From Prionace glauca (lineage: Eukaryota; Chordata; Chondrichthyes; Carcharhiniformes; Carcharhinidae), in contig CM075760.1 of the NCBI GenBank assembly GCA_037974335.1, positions 28,410,402 through 28,474,401 of the forward strand: a stretch of 64,000 bases of DNA, in the 5' to 3' direction. The notes below the pieces were generated by a model, which saw only the letters and a program-made list of their open reading frames with translations, was not told where the DNA came from and did not search any database. The position numbers were made by a program, and so were the translations under genes. This document shows positions 33,601 to 44,215 of the stretch, piece after piece (positions within the stretch are counted from its first letter, which is position 1; each line of letters opens with the position of its first letter).

Positions 33601-33704
33601 ACAACACAGCACGGGAAACAGGCCCTTCGGCCCAACGAGCCCGCGCTGCCGTCCCATGGTCAGTGACCTATTCATGACTCTAGTCTATGCCTAATGTGTG
33701 AGGA

Positions 33705-34015
33705 TCAGGGAGGTCCAATATAGGGACAATTTGTTACCCAATCAACCAGCCTAAAAGTACATTTTTGGGATGTGGGAGGAAACCGGAGCACCCGGAGGAA
33801 ACCCACGCAACCACGGGGACAACGCGCAAACTCCCACGGACACAGGCCCAAATCCATGTGTCCGCACAGCAACAGAGATAGCCTCTGAGCTGCCATGATG
33901 CCCTCGAGATGGTCCAGTTTACGCACACCAACGACATGAAGCAGTAGGCAACTCCCGAAGCAATATCCAAGAGCAGCCCACCACAACCTGCCGCACGCAT
34001 GCCCCTTGCTGGACT
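33705..34015 (-). mobile_element. HE1-like SINE, antisense
   Basis: The inverted GGAAACCCACGCAACCACGG block and a head remnant near 33,890 are seen, together with GGGATGTGGGAGGAAACCGG. It is diverged, and its right end is mixed with unassigned sequence. Confidence 0.65.
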
Positions 34016-34059
34016 TAAGTGCCTGTGGATAAAAATTTCATTATTAAAAGACTCTATAT

Positions 34060-34445
34060 CCCTGAGGCTAAAACTGACCCCAAGCCTACAATGTTTAGTA
34101 AGGCCTGCTATATCCCCCTATATGGAGACCGCTCATGTGGCTGTCCAAGTGACTCTTGAACAACCCTAGCGTGCCTGCTTCCACCACCTTACTCGGCAGT
34201 GCTTTCCACAGCCCCACTACCCTTCGTGTGAAAAACTGCCCTCTAATATTAGTCTTATATCTAGCCCCCCTCACCCTAAGCCCGTGACCCCTCGTTCTAT
34301 CCATTTCTAATAGCGGAAAAAGCTTATCATCATCTACTCTATCTGTCCCCTTCATAATCTTATAAACCTCTATTAGATCCCCCCTCAGCCGACGTCTCTC
34401 AAGGGAAAACAGCCCACGTGCGTTCAATCTTCCCTCGTAAGACAA
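34060..34445 (-). mobile_element. CR1-type LINE 3' end, antisense
   Basis: On the minus strand it encodes the ORF2 C-terminus (MSYEGRLNARGLFSLERR, GLRVRGARYKTN, RGQFFTRRVVGLWKALP), open over 116 codons. It is truncated at both ends. Confidence 0.85.
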
Positions 34446-34549
34446 GAGTTTGAACCTTGCGTGAATTTGAACGACGTCCCTGCCTGAACCTGTGTAGGTC
34501 TGAACCTAGTGTGGGCCCGAGCCTGGGTAGGGGCCCTGTAGACATGAAT

Positions 34550-36760
34550 ACCAGCATTCAATTTGCTTTTCTAACTGATGATTGAACCTTCAGATTAACC
34601 TTTAGAGAATCTTGAACAGGGACTCCCAGGTTCCCTTGCGCATCTGATTTTCTAAGTATTTCCCCGTTTAGAAAACAATTTATGCCTGCATTCCTGTTTC
34701 AAAAGTGCACAATCTCATACTTTTCCTCAGTGTATTCCATCTGTCATCTCTTTGCCCTCTCTCTAACCTGTACATGTCCTTCTGCAGCCCTCCCTCCGCA
34801 GCACCCCCCCCCCCCCGACTTTCTCAATACTCCCTGTCACTCGATATATCTTTGTATCTTCCGCAACAGCGTCTTCATTTCATTCTTCCAAATCATTCAT
34901 GTATATTATGAATATACATTAATGCACCGAACCCTGAGGCACACCAGTAGTCTCTGGCTGCCATCCTGAAAACAGATCCCCTTCTTCCCCACTCTCTGCC
35001 TTCTGTCAGCCAGCCAATCCTCTATCCATGCCAGGATCTTGCTCTCATCTCCATTGGCACTTAACTCATTTAAGAGTCTCCAATGCAGCACTATATCAAT
35101 GGCCTTCTGGAAATCGAAATTAATCAGTTCAATTGGTCCTCCCTATCTAACTTCCTTGTTACCTGCTCAAAGAACTCTGACAGATTTGTCCGACATGGGC
35201 TCCCCTTGACAAAGCCGAACTGACTCAGTGCTATTGTGAAGTTGTATGAATTAAGTTGTGGCAGAATGTAACATTGGTGAACGATTTAGTACACAATAAG
35301 GAAAGCTGACTGTGAACAACCTAAGACATGAAGAAGACCTGAGAAGGTCAAGACCTGATAAGGCTGACTCCGCATAACCTAGGGCTGTATGAGTAAGACA
35401 AGATAAGGTCAGGGATGAAGGAGTCACCGACTTTCTCCTGTTCCTTAACAGTACAGGATAAAAGTATGAATGGTGAGAGGAAGAGTTCTAGGAGGTCAGA
35501 AGGTTGTACCATGATTTATGGCACTTCTTATGATGCTTCTATTGATCAAATTCCTGAATAAACTCTGGTCATGGAAACTGATAATGATTTTGTATAATTA
35601 CTGAACTGAGTCTTTAAGTAAGTGCGGACTTGAGAAGGAATTAGCACGTCGTGACAACTGCTCACCAAATTCAAGTTACTGCCAATAGTGCATGCAGTCT
35701 TTCGTAAATAAAGACTAGTTATTTTGTCAGAATTAATTTTGTTGATTCTTTCTATCACAGTCAAGAAGGAGGAAAGTTTCCACTTCCACAATGTTTCATC
35801 ATCTTCTGCCACCTCATCTTTCATAATGAACTCTAAAATATTGCCAATGACTGACGTCTGGCTAACTACCCTATAATTTCCCGTCTTCTGCTTCTCTCCC
35901 TTCTTAAACAACTGACTTTCTGGCCTGCTGGTACCGTCCCTGCGTCCAGTGATTCCTGAAAGGTCACCACCATTGCCTCCACAATTTCATCAGCTATATC
36001 TTTTAGGACCTTGGGGTGCAGTCCATTTGGTCCAGGTTATTTATCCAACATCAGACTTTTCCGTTTCCCCTGAATCTTCTCCTTAGTGACGGCCACTACA
36101 CGCACCTGTGCCCCCCCCCCCCCAAACCCCACGACTCTCCTGGAGTTCTGGCATCTCACTAATGTATCGAACCGTGAAGACTGATGTAAAGTAACTATTC
36201 ATTTCCTCTGCCATTTCTTTGTTTCCTATTATTCCTTCTCCAGCCTCATTTTCCAGTGGTCCAATAGCTATTTTTGTCTCTTTCTTACTTTTTATATATT
36301 CAAAAAATATCTTCCTATCTTCTTTTATATTACTAGCCAGCTTACGCTCATATTTCATCTTCTTCCCCTTTATTGTTTTTTTGAGTTGTCCTCTTCTCGC
36401 TTTTAAAGACTTCCCAATCCTCTGGCTTCCCACTAATCCTCATCACTTTGTATACTTTCTCTTCTGTGTTAATGTTGTTGTTGACTTGCCTCGTCAGCCA
36501 TGGATGCCTCATCCTCCCTGTGACATTGGGAATAATTTCTGCTTTCCTCCTGAATTTCTGTTGTCCCTCTAAAAAACTCCTGCCATTGCTATTGCACTCT
36601 TTTCCCTGTTAGGTTCCCTTTCAAATCAACTCTGGCCAGTTCCTCCCTCATGTCTTTGTAATTCCCTTTATTTAATTCTGATACCGTTACATCTGACTCC
36701 AGCTTCTCCTCTCAAACTGCAGGGTCAATTCTATCATATTGTGGTCACTGCTCCCAAAGC
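34550..36760 (-). mobile_element. Old CR1-type LINE, antisense, interrupted by an LTR
   Basis: Inverted ORF2 sequence runs from the RT C-terminus (34,700-35,230) to the linker between endonuclease and RT (36,083-36,433, with KEDRKIFFEYIKSKK and NSYFTSVFT on the minus strand). A probable solo LTR splits it at about 35,235-35,759. The LINE is much decayed. Confidence 0.75.
35235..35759 (+). mobile_element. Probable solo LTR of a retrovirus-like element
   Basis: A non-LINE block interrupts the antisense LINE. It starts TGTGA and ends TCACA, so it has the usual TG...CA ends in inverted form. It has a TATA-like GGATAAAAGTATG near 35,457 and AATAAA signals near 35,559 and 35,707. The length of about 525 bp fits an LTR. 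I see no internal gene, so it is a solo copy. Family unknown, and no clear target duplication was found. It is younger than the LINE that holds it. Confidence 0.45.
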
Positions 36761-36865
36761 GTTACATCACCTTAAATTTCCCTGTTCAAGTCTGCCTCAT
36801 TACATACCACCAAATCCAGAATTGGCTATTCCCTAGTAGGTTGTATCACAACCTGCTCCAAAAAA

Positions 36866-37110
36866 ACATAGAACATAAGAACATAAGAAGTAGGAGCAGG
36901 AATAGGCCATCTAACCCTTCGAGCCTGCCCCGCCATTCAATAAGATCATGGCTGATATGTCGTGGCTCAGTTCCACTTTCCCGCTTTCTCCTCATAACAC
37001 TTAATCCCCTCTCTTATCAAAAACCCATCAACCCGCTTCTTAAAAATATTTAGCGAGGCAGCCTCCACCACCTCAACGGGCAGAGAATTGCAGAGATTCA
37101 CCACCCTTTG
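36866..37110 (-). mobile_element. LINE 3' end, antisense (TTCTTATG-tailed subfamily)
   Basis: It begins AACATAAGAACATAAGAAGT and runs through GGCAGCCTCCACCACCTCAA to CACCACCCTTTGAAC, where a second LINE abuts it directly. Confidence 0.85.
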
Positions 37111-38100
37111 AACATAGAACATAGAACATTACAGCGCAGAACAGGCCCTTCGGCCCACGATGTTGCGCCGACCAGTTACAAAACAATGACCCACTAGCCT
37201 AAACCAATTCCTTTTCATCCATAAACCTATCCACAGATCTTTTAAACGCCCCCAAACTAGGTGCATTTACAACTGCAGCTGGCAGGGCATTCCAGTCCCT
37301 CACCACCCTCTGGGTAAAGAACCTACCCCTGACATCTGTCCTATAACTACCCCCCCTTAATTTAAAATCGTGCCCCCTCGTGCTAGCTTTCTCCATCCTA
37401 GGAAAAAGGCTATCACTATCTACCCTGTCTAAACCTCTAATCATCTTATATGTTTCAATGAGATCCCCTCTTAGCCGCCTTCTTTCCAGCGAAAACAACC
37501 CCAAATCTCTCAATCTCTCCTCATAGGATTTCCCCTCCATACCAGGCAACATCCTGGTAAACCTCCTCTGCACCCTCTCCAAAGTCTCTACATCCTTCCT
37601 GTAATGTGGGGACCAGAACTGCACACAAAACTCCAAGTGCGGCCGCACCAGAGATGTGTACAGTTGCATGATGACGCTGCGACTCCTAAATTCAATCCCC
37701 CTACCAATAAACGCCAAAACTCCGTATGCCTTCTTAACAACCTTATCCACTTGATTCCCAACTTTCAGGGATCTATGTACACATACACCTAGATCCCTCT
37801 GCTCCTCCACACTATTCAAAGTCCTCCCGTTAGCCCTATACTCAACACATCTGTTATTCCTACCGAAATGAATTACCTCACACTTCTCCACATTAAACTC
37901 CATCCGCCACCTCTCAGCCCAGCTCTGCAACCTTTCTAAGTCATCCTGCAAACTATGACACCCTTCCTCACAATCTACCACAACTCCGACTTTGGTGTCA
38001 TCAGCAAACTTACTAATCCACCCAACTATACCCTCATCCAGATCATTAATAAAAATTACAAACAGCAGTGGCCCCAAAACAGATCCCTGTCTCTTATCAC
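37111..38100 (-). mobile_element. CR1-type LINE, ORF2 C-terminal third, antisense
   Basis: On the minus strand it is open for 292 codons (38,077 down to 37,199). It has [59 protein letters not shown] and DWNALPAAVVNAPSLG. It is 5' truncated within the RT domain. The unbroken frame implies recent insertion. The tail GAACATAGAACATAGAACAT is at the left end. Confidence 0.92.
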
Positions 38101-38327
38101 AGGGAGGAATTCAACAGGAGGCAAGGGAACGAACCACAAGTAGCCTCACGATCCAATACTTGCCACTCAATCATCAATAACACCATTCACCACGACAGCT
38201 GCTTCCGAATATTGCGACCCATTTCTCTCAGGATTTCTTCCAAGATTTAATATTGCTCCTTATTTTCTCCTAATTTTAATAGGATGTTCACTTCAATAAA
38301 CAGAGCGAACGGAGAAAGAAGGGACTT

Positions 38328-38398
38328 TGCATTGGCCGGGAATCGAACCCGAGTCTCCTGCGTGGGAAGCGAGAATTCTACCACTGAACCACCAATGC
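38328..38398 (-). tRNA. tRNA-Gly (CCC anticodon)
   Basis: 71 nt on the minus strand: acceptor GCATTGG pairs with CCAATGC, followed by discriminator A. The A-box is TGGTTCAGTGG and the B-box GGTTCGATTCC. The anticodon loop TTCCCAC gives CCC. One anticodon-stem pair is C-A (positions 29-41), unlike the usual C-G. The downstream Pol III terminator is weak (TTCTTT only). It is probably functional but may be a variant copy. Confidence 0.88.
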
Positions 38399-38399
38399 T

Positions 38400-38879
38400 G
38401 CTCTTGCTAAAGCTATTCCCACATGCTCACTCTTCCTTTACACTCAGCAGCATTGTAATTTCCTTACTTTATCCTTTCATTCCCCAAATGCCCACAAATG
38501 CTCTCACTCAAATCTCAGACGCAACATCGCACAAGCCTTTCATGCTGTTAACACCTTCCTTTCATTCACAACCGCATCTCAAACTTTCACCCTTCCTCCA
38601 AAACACAAATACTCTGCAACAGGCCCCTCTCACACAGCCTCACTCTCCCAAATATGCCTCTGCTTTCACCACATCAGTCTAAACACACTTAAAACGTGTT
38701 CAAATTACTTGCACACTGTCTCTTCCACTCAACTCATATCACCACAATACACATCATGAATGTCTGCAAAAGCTTTAAGTTACTACATTTCTTCAAAGCT
38801 GCGACCCAGTGCGACACCAGGCCAAACTTCCACTTTCTACACTTGATAACACCTATATAGGGTTCCAAGTTTGTTCGGA
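38400..38879. other. No recognised gene
   Basis: CT-rich, low-complexity sequence with no clear homology. Confidence 0.5.
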
Positions 38880-38980
38880 ATGAGTTAAAAAATAGGGCTT
38901 AGGAGAGCAAGTAGGGGACATGAGAAGTCCTTGGCAAGTCGGATAAAGGAAAACCCCAAAGCTTTTTACTCTTCTGTTAA
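38880..38980 (+). mobile_element. Short CR1 ORF2 linker fragment
   Basis: It reads in one frame as ...SKSDKGKPQSFLLFC-like sequence, the counterpart of RIKENPKAFYSYIRG in the long LINE. It has stops and is only about 100 bp long. Confidence 0.55.
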
Positions 38981-39004
38981 AAACACGCATTAAATCTTCA
39001 CATA

Positions 39005-39062
39005 TCGAGGCCAGTCTGTGACATCTGAAAGCGCTGAATCCTAACCACGAGACCCCCAGGAT
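39005..39062 (-). pseudogene. tRNA-Glu-like remnant (UUC)
   Basis: The minus strand starts TCCTGGGGGTCTCGTGGTTA then GGATTCAGCGCTTTCA, a good match to the 5' half of tRNA-Glu, including the D-arm and anticodon stem with TTC. The 3' half does not fold properly. I read it as a decayed tRNA copy. Confidence 0.55.
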
Positions 39063-39454
39063 CCCATCTGCCGGATTCTCCCAGATACTGGTTACAGGAA
39101 TGTGCACAGCGCCAATTGCCCGCACTCACACACTCCTTCCTGTCTGTTAAGATTTGAAATTGTTTATATTTTCACACTGGCTTCCAGTGTGATGAAAGCA
39201 GAGCTGTGATAAGCTGATGTTGTTCAGTGGATTTACTGCAGTAAGGTTTATGTCAGTTCGATACAAACATTGGTGTTTGAATGTGATCAGTTACAGTGAA
39301 ATTTAATGCAGTGGAAGGGAGCCTACTCGCTTTTACAGGAGGAACCAGCAAGGGTAATGTAAATATGAATTGTGCAACGGGGCTGATATTTCTCCCTGCT
39401 GTTCAAATTGGCACAAGTATTGATCCACGATTTTCAAATTATCACTTTGTATTG

Positions 39455-39526
39455 GGTTCTGTGGTGTAATGGTGAGCACTCTGGACTCTGAATCCAGCGA
39501 TCCGAGTTCAAATCTCGGCAGAACCT
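39455..39526 (+). tRNA. tRNA-Gln (CUG anticodon)
   Basis: 72 nt. Acceptor GGTTCTG pairs with CAGAACC, followed by discriminator T. The D-arm is GTGTAATGGTGAGCAC, the anticodon loop ACTCTGAAT has CTG, and the T-arm is CCGAGTTCAAATCTCGG. A TTTT Pol III terminator lies at 39,529-39,532. It looks fully functional. Confidence 0.95.
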
Positions 39527-39795
39527 TGTTTTAATTTGCAAATACAGATGATGGATTGGCTGAAGGACGTTTCATTTAAGTTTATCACCAAGTCCGAATC
39601 GAGAGGAGAATTTGCCAGCCCGTTCAACTGCTGTTACTCAATTCAAGGGCAATTAGAGATGATCGTAAATGAATAAAGACAATCTCAATAATTGACCTTT
39701 TCCTCACAAGTAAACGCAAACTTTTTAACAATGTTTCTGCCTGAAACTTTCGAAACGTCGAGCTAATATGTAACAACTATCCCACTTTCCCATGT

Positions 39796-39852
39796 GGGCC
39801 GGTGGCGCAATGGGTAACGCGTCTGACTACGGATCAGAAGATTCCTGGTTCG
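39796..39852 (+). pseudogene. 3'-truncated tRNA-Arg (ACG)
   Basis: GGGCCGGTGGCGCAATGGGT and TCTGACTACGGATCAGA match the 5' two-thirds of tRNA-Arg-ACG, with an intact anticodon arm. The sequence leaves homology inside the T-loop (GGTTCG, then unrelated), so the T-stem 3' half and acceptor 3' strand are missing. It cannot form a tRNA. Confidence 0.85.
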
Positions 39853-40169
39853 CTTAATGCAAACCTTTAAAAGGTGTTCACAAATTCCTTGTTACTTTCG
39901 ATGAAAAAGTTATTTAATAGCTTTATACTTATTCAGACAAATGCTGGCAAGCATATTTTCAGCTTCTCTGGAGAAAGTAATGTTAGGAGATTGCTAATGA
40001 ACAGCAACCGACTATTTTAAGTTATTTTTTTCCGGGAAAAAAGTCATTCAATAAGATTAGGATATTAAATAAATGCTAAACTCGAATACAGTTTGGACAG
40101 AATTCAACATGGCTTAGAGATTTTACAGAATTTTGTAAATATTTTCATAAAATTCAGCATTTCTGATTT

Positions 40170-40510
40170 TGGAGAAAGCATTCCAAGCTGAGGTCAGAGC
40201 AAAGATAATATGACTGTAACATCGAGATTCTGATAATATTCAGCACCAAACTGAAATCATACAGACTTCCCTCACCCTAGCATGTTTCAGATGGTGATTA
40301 ACTATGTTAGTCTGCACCTAAACCTATTAAATTGTCTTGTAGACTGGATGACTTGCTGATATGTGCAGGTGTCAAAGTAGGAACGTTGCTTTCCTGGCAA
40401 TGCATCAAACAATTTATCATTTCTTATTTGACACAAAGCATTTGAGGCCGAGGCCAGAGCGAAGATACTATGGGTGTAACATCGAGATTCAGATAATGTT
40501 CAGGAACAAA
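40170..40510 (+). repeat. Two diverged 75-bp direct repeats
   Basis: The stretch from about 40,170 to 40,245 recurs at about 40,432 to 40,507. Shared landmarks are AAAGCATT, GAGGYCAGAGC, AAGATA and GTAACATCGAGATTC followed by GATAAT. The function is unknown. Confidence 0.7.
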
Positions 40511-40514
40511 ATGC

Positions 40515-40810
40515 CCCGGCCGATGAAGGCATGCTTTAAGGTGCGAGTGCAAGGTTTAAAGTAGATGGACATGGCAGATTGTTTGCACAGAGAGTAGTGG
40601 GTTCCTGGAACTCGCTGCCGTGGAGAGATAGTAGAAGCGGATGCAGTTGTGACTTTTACATCACTTGACAAATACATAAATCGGATGGGAATAGAGGGAT
40701 ATGATCCCGGAAGGTTAGGGGGTTTTAGTTAAGTCGGACAGCATGGTCAGTGAAGGTTTGAAGGGCCGAAAGGTATGATCCTGGGCTGTAATTTTCTCTG
40801 TTCTTTGTAC
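40515..40810 (+). mobile_element. LINE 3' end, + strand
   Basis: Phrases AGAGTAGTGGGTTCCTGGAA and GAAGGGCCGAAAGGTATGAT and a TTCTCTGTTCTTTG tail mark the 3' end of a CR1-type element. It is diverged and 5' truncated. Confidence 0.75.
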
Positions 40811-41010
40811 TGCCATTTTTCTTTGCCCAAAACTGAGCTTCAGATCCTGTAGCTCTGTATTTAACCACTCCATCTCTGACACCTTCTCCACTCACACAGC
40901 CCTGTGAGATGTCTGTACTGATCTTATTGTGGCATCATGAGCGTTCCACATACAACATGACTTGTATCTATAAATTCTCATCTTGAACATTTCAATTGAA
41001 ATTTCAAGGC

Positions 41011-41925
41011 AAGAACATAAAAACATAAGAAATAAGAGCAGGAGTAGGCCATCTAGCCCTTCGAGCCTGCCCCGCCATTCAATAAGATCATGGCTGATCT
41101 GCCGTGGCTCAGTTCCACCTTCCCACCCTCTCCCCATAACTCTTAATCCCCTCTCTTGTCAAGAACCCATCAACCCGCTTCATAAAAATATTTAGCGAGG
41201 CAGCCTCCACCACTTCAACGGGCAGAGAATTCCAGAGATTCACCACCCTTTGAGTGAAGAAGTTCCTCCTCAACTCTATTCTAAACCGCCTCCCCTTTAT
41301 CTTGAAGCTGTGCCCCCTAGTCTTACTGTCTTTTTTGAGCGGGAAGAGTCTCTCCACCTCTCCTATCCATCCCATTCATCATCTTTTACGTCTCAATGAG
41401 ATCTCCCCTCATTCTTCTAAACTCTAACGAGTACAAGCCTAGTTTATTCAGCCTCTCCTCATAGCTCAATCCCCTCAACTCCGTTATCAGCCTAGTAAAC
41501 CTCCTCTGCACTCCCTCCAGGGCCAAAATATCCTTGCGCAGGTGCGGCGCCCAAAACTGCACACAGTACTCCAGCTGCGGCCCCACCAATGCCCTATACA
41601 GCTGCAGCAAGACCTCCCTACTTTTATATTCAATCCCCTTCGCTATGAAGGCCAGCATCCCATTCGCCTTCCTGACCACCTGCTGCACCTGCAAGCTGGG
41701 TTTTTGCGACTCATGCACAAGGACCCCGAGGTCCCTCTGCACCGTCGCCTGCTGCAGTTTTTCGCCACGTAAGTAATATCCCTTCCTACCATTCTTCCTA
41801 CCAAAGTAGACCACCTCACACTTGCCAACATTATATTCCATTTGCCATTTCCTGGCCCATTCGCCCAGCCTATCTAGATCCTTCTGCAGACTCTCCACAC
41901 CCTCTGCACAATTTGCCTTTCTCCC
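41011..41925 (-). mobile_element. CR1-type LINE, ORF2 end, antisense (young subfamily)
   Basis: On the minus strand it has KANGMLAFIAKGIEYKSREV, GVQRRFTRLITELRGLSYEE and RRNFFTQRVVNLWNSLPVEV. It belongs to the same subfamily as 46,347-46,830, 53,463-54,222 and 61,228-62,430. One frameshift occurs near 41,380. It is 5' truncated. Confidence 0.9.
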
Positions 41926-42239
41926 AATCAAGCAGAGCCTTTTGAGCAGAATGGTTCAGATTCCCATCCCCTTTTAATGTGGACAAGTTGTTTCTGATTT
42001 CACTACAGAGGTTGTCTATTAAACAATGGCTGAACACAGGGGGTGAATGTGAGAAGCTGAAGTTTCCAGTTGAAGAGGTTCCCAGTGTCTCTGAGCAGCT
42101 GAACTGGGGAAGCGTTTGGGCAGAGACAGCGCAGCTGCAATTTCCCTTCCTGGCCACCGGGGGTCGCTGTAACACGCCCGGTCGCTGCTCCGCCCAGTGT
42201 CACCTCTTGCCCAGTCCGGCCCGGCCGCTGCTCGTTGGC

Positions 42240-42900
42240 GGAACATCCGGGTCCTGAAAACAGGCGGGGACAGCCGCCATATTGCAGTGACGTCACCGTC
42301 TTCTCCGCCCCCCCCCCCTCGCCCCGGAGGAAAAAGCGACGGGTCAGAAATGTAGAAAGTGAGAGAAATTCCCACCCGGAAATCCCGCCCGGAGCGGAAT
42401 TAAAATTAAATAAAATACATATTTTTATAAAGAGGCAGGTGGCGGAACCGCGCATGTCCGGTAGTATTTTCCCAGAGCGCACCGCGCGGGTGTGATTGAA
42501 AAACAGACGGAATAAAAAACAGAAACGATTTTCCCGAATGGAGAAGGAACCGAAAGTCTGACGGGTGAGGATGTGAATAATAATCATCAAGATTCAACAT
42601 ATTAAAAATTAAAATGTAACTGTCTGGGCGCATGTGCAGAAGTGGAATTCCCGCAGAGAGCAGCGCGCGGGACGTCGTCTCCCCTGGCAACGCAAGATGG
42701 CCGCCGGCCGTCTCCCCTGGCAACGCAAGATGGCCGCTGGCTGTGGGTGTGATTGTGGCGCAGGCGCAGTGAGGTCTGCCTGCAGGCCATTGTCCACATT
42801 GCCCCCTAGTGGATGTGGTGGGGATGGTGCAGCAGATGGAGCAACAATCCCAGTTTCAATGGGGGGAGAGAAGCTGCAATGCTGCTCCCTGTTGTTCACT
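42240..42900. promoter_or_regulatory. CpG-rich promoter region with CRE, YY1, NRF1-like and CTCF motifs
   Basis: This is the only CpG-dense stretch outside the LINEs. It has a palindromic CRE TGACGTCA (42,288-42,295) and GCCGCCAT (YY1 on the minus strand, near 42,273). Two tandem copies, 33 bp apart, of CCCCTGGCAACGCAAGATGG (42,681 and 42,714) combine an X-box-like GGCAAC with a YY1-like AAGATGGCCGC. There is a GCGCAGGCGCAG NRF1-like site near 42,759 and a CTCF-type core GCCCCCTAGTGG at 42,801-42,812. It may be the promoter of the zinc-finger gene 6 kb downstream (inference); no first exon could be fixed. Confidence 0.6.
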
Positions 42901-42974
42901 CCTGTCCCCAGTCTCAGCATTGCAGAGTGTTTAAACAAGAGGGTGCAATGTCACAGCAGCACCCAGACCTGCAG

Positions 42975-43255
42975 TTTAAGGTTATTTATTAATGTCACTA
43001 ATAAGTCAGCTTACATTAACACTGCAATGAAGTTACTGTAAGAATTCCCCTAGTCTCCACATTCCTGTTGGGGTAACACTGAGGGAGAATTTAAGCACAG
43101 CCCAATGCCCCCTAACCCAGCACGTCTTTCAGGCTGGGGAAGGAAACTGGAGAAAACCCACACAGACACGGGGACAACGTGCAAATGACCCACAGGCCCC
43201 TAGCACAGTGAGGCTGCAGTGTTAACCACTGTCCCACCATGCTGACACTGGGGCA
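42975..43255 (-). mobile_element. HE1-like SINE, antisense
   Basis: It has inverted TTAACACTGCAATGAAGTTA, AAACCCACACAGACACGGGG and a head near GTTAACCACTGTCCCACCAT. It is nearly full length and lies between the two copies of the promoter-flank duplication. The copy at 60,040-60,345 is the same subtype. Confidence 0.8.
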
Positions 43256-43324
43256 ATTGTTTTTGGGGGGAACACGGGGCAGGTGGGGGTATTGCTAAGT
43301 CAATTTGGGGAGCATCAGGAAAAA

Positions 43325-43392
43325 TCAGGCTGCTCCGCCCAGTGTCACCTCTTGCCCATTCAGGCCCGGCCACTGCTCGTTGGCGGAACATC
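43325..43392 (+). repeat. Duplicate of promoter-flank segment 42,185-42,252
   Basis: GCTCCGCCCAGTGTCACCTC through GTTGGCGGAACATCCG is repeated almost exactly from 42,185-42,252, 1.14 kb away in direct orientation. Confidence 0.85.
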
Positions 43393-43429
43393 CGATTTGA
43401 AAGGCGGAATGTCCTCCTTCTGCTTTGTA

Positions 43430-43860
43430 AGAATTCTATGAGTCAATGAAGTGAAACTCTCCAGACCAGGTAACATCATGGTAAATCTCCTCTGTACCAT
43501 TCCCAGTGTTACCTGATCCCTCCTATCCTGGGGATCCCAGAACTGCACCATTTTTTCAAAGATGTGACCAGATGTGTAGATGAGGGCAATGCTTCTGACA
43601 CAGTCTTCTTGGGCTTCACAAGGCTTTTGACAAGGTCCCACACGGGAGACTAATAGGAAAGTTAAGATCCCATGGGATCCAAGGAAAAGTGTCAAATTGG
43701 ATCCAGAATTAGCTGAGTAGCAGGAAGCAGAGGGTGATGGTGGATAAAGTGGTTAAGGAGACACACGGTTCACTTCTTTATTAGCCGAGACACTGTGTTT
43801 AAGAGTGGGGAGGTTATGCTGGAATTATATAAAATGTTGGTTAGGCATCAGCAAGGAGGA
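43430..43860. mobile_element. Rearranged CR1 LINE fragments
   Basis: 43,430-43,570 is antisense RT C-terminal sequence (GGTAAATCTCCTCTGTACCA). From about 43,600 the + strand reads sense RT (AAGGCTTTTGACAAGGTCCC, counterpart of KAFDKVPH). Two pieces in opposite orientation are joined, so this is an inversion or two insertions. Confidence 0.7.
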
Positions 43861-43879
43861 ATGAGAGTGAGATGGAGAG

Positions 43880-44215
43880 GTTTGATTTTTGTTTATTCAT
43901 GGGACTGGGCATCGCTGGCTGGCCCACCATTTATTGCCCATCTCTCGGTCCCTGAGGGCAGTTCAGAGTAAACCACATTGCTGTGGATCTGGAGTCACAC
44001 GGAGCCAAACCAGGTAAGGACGGCAGATTTCCCCCCTAAAGGACATTAGTGACCCAGACGGGTGTTTCTGATCATCGATCATCAGGAGATTCTTAATCCC
44101 AGATATTTTTTATTGAATTCAAATTCCACCACCTGCTGTGGCGGGATTCGAACCCGGGTCCCCAGAACATTAGCTGAGTTTCTGGAATGAATAGTCTAGC
44201 AATGATCCCACTCGG
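43880..44215 (+). mobile_element. Interspersed repeat with tRNA-like end
   Basis: Landmarks are CATTTATTGCCCATCTCTCG, GCTGTGGATCTGGAGTCACA and GGGATTCGAACCCGGGTCCC followed by a tRNA-like tail. It is the same family as 13,770-14,060 and less decayed. Confidence 0.65.
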
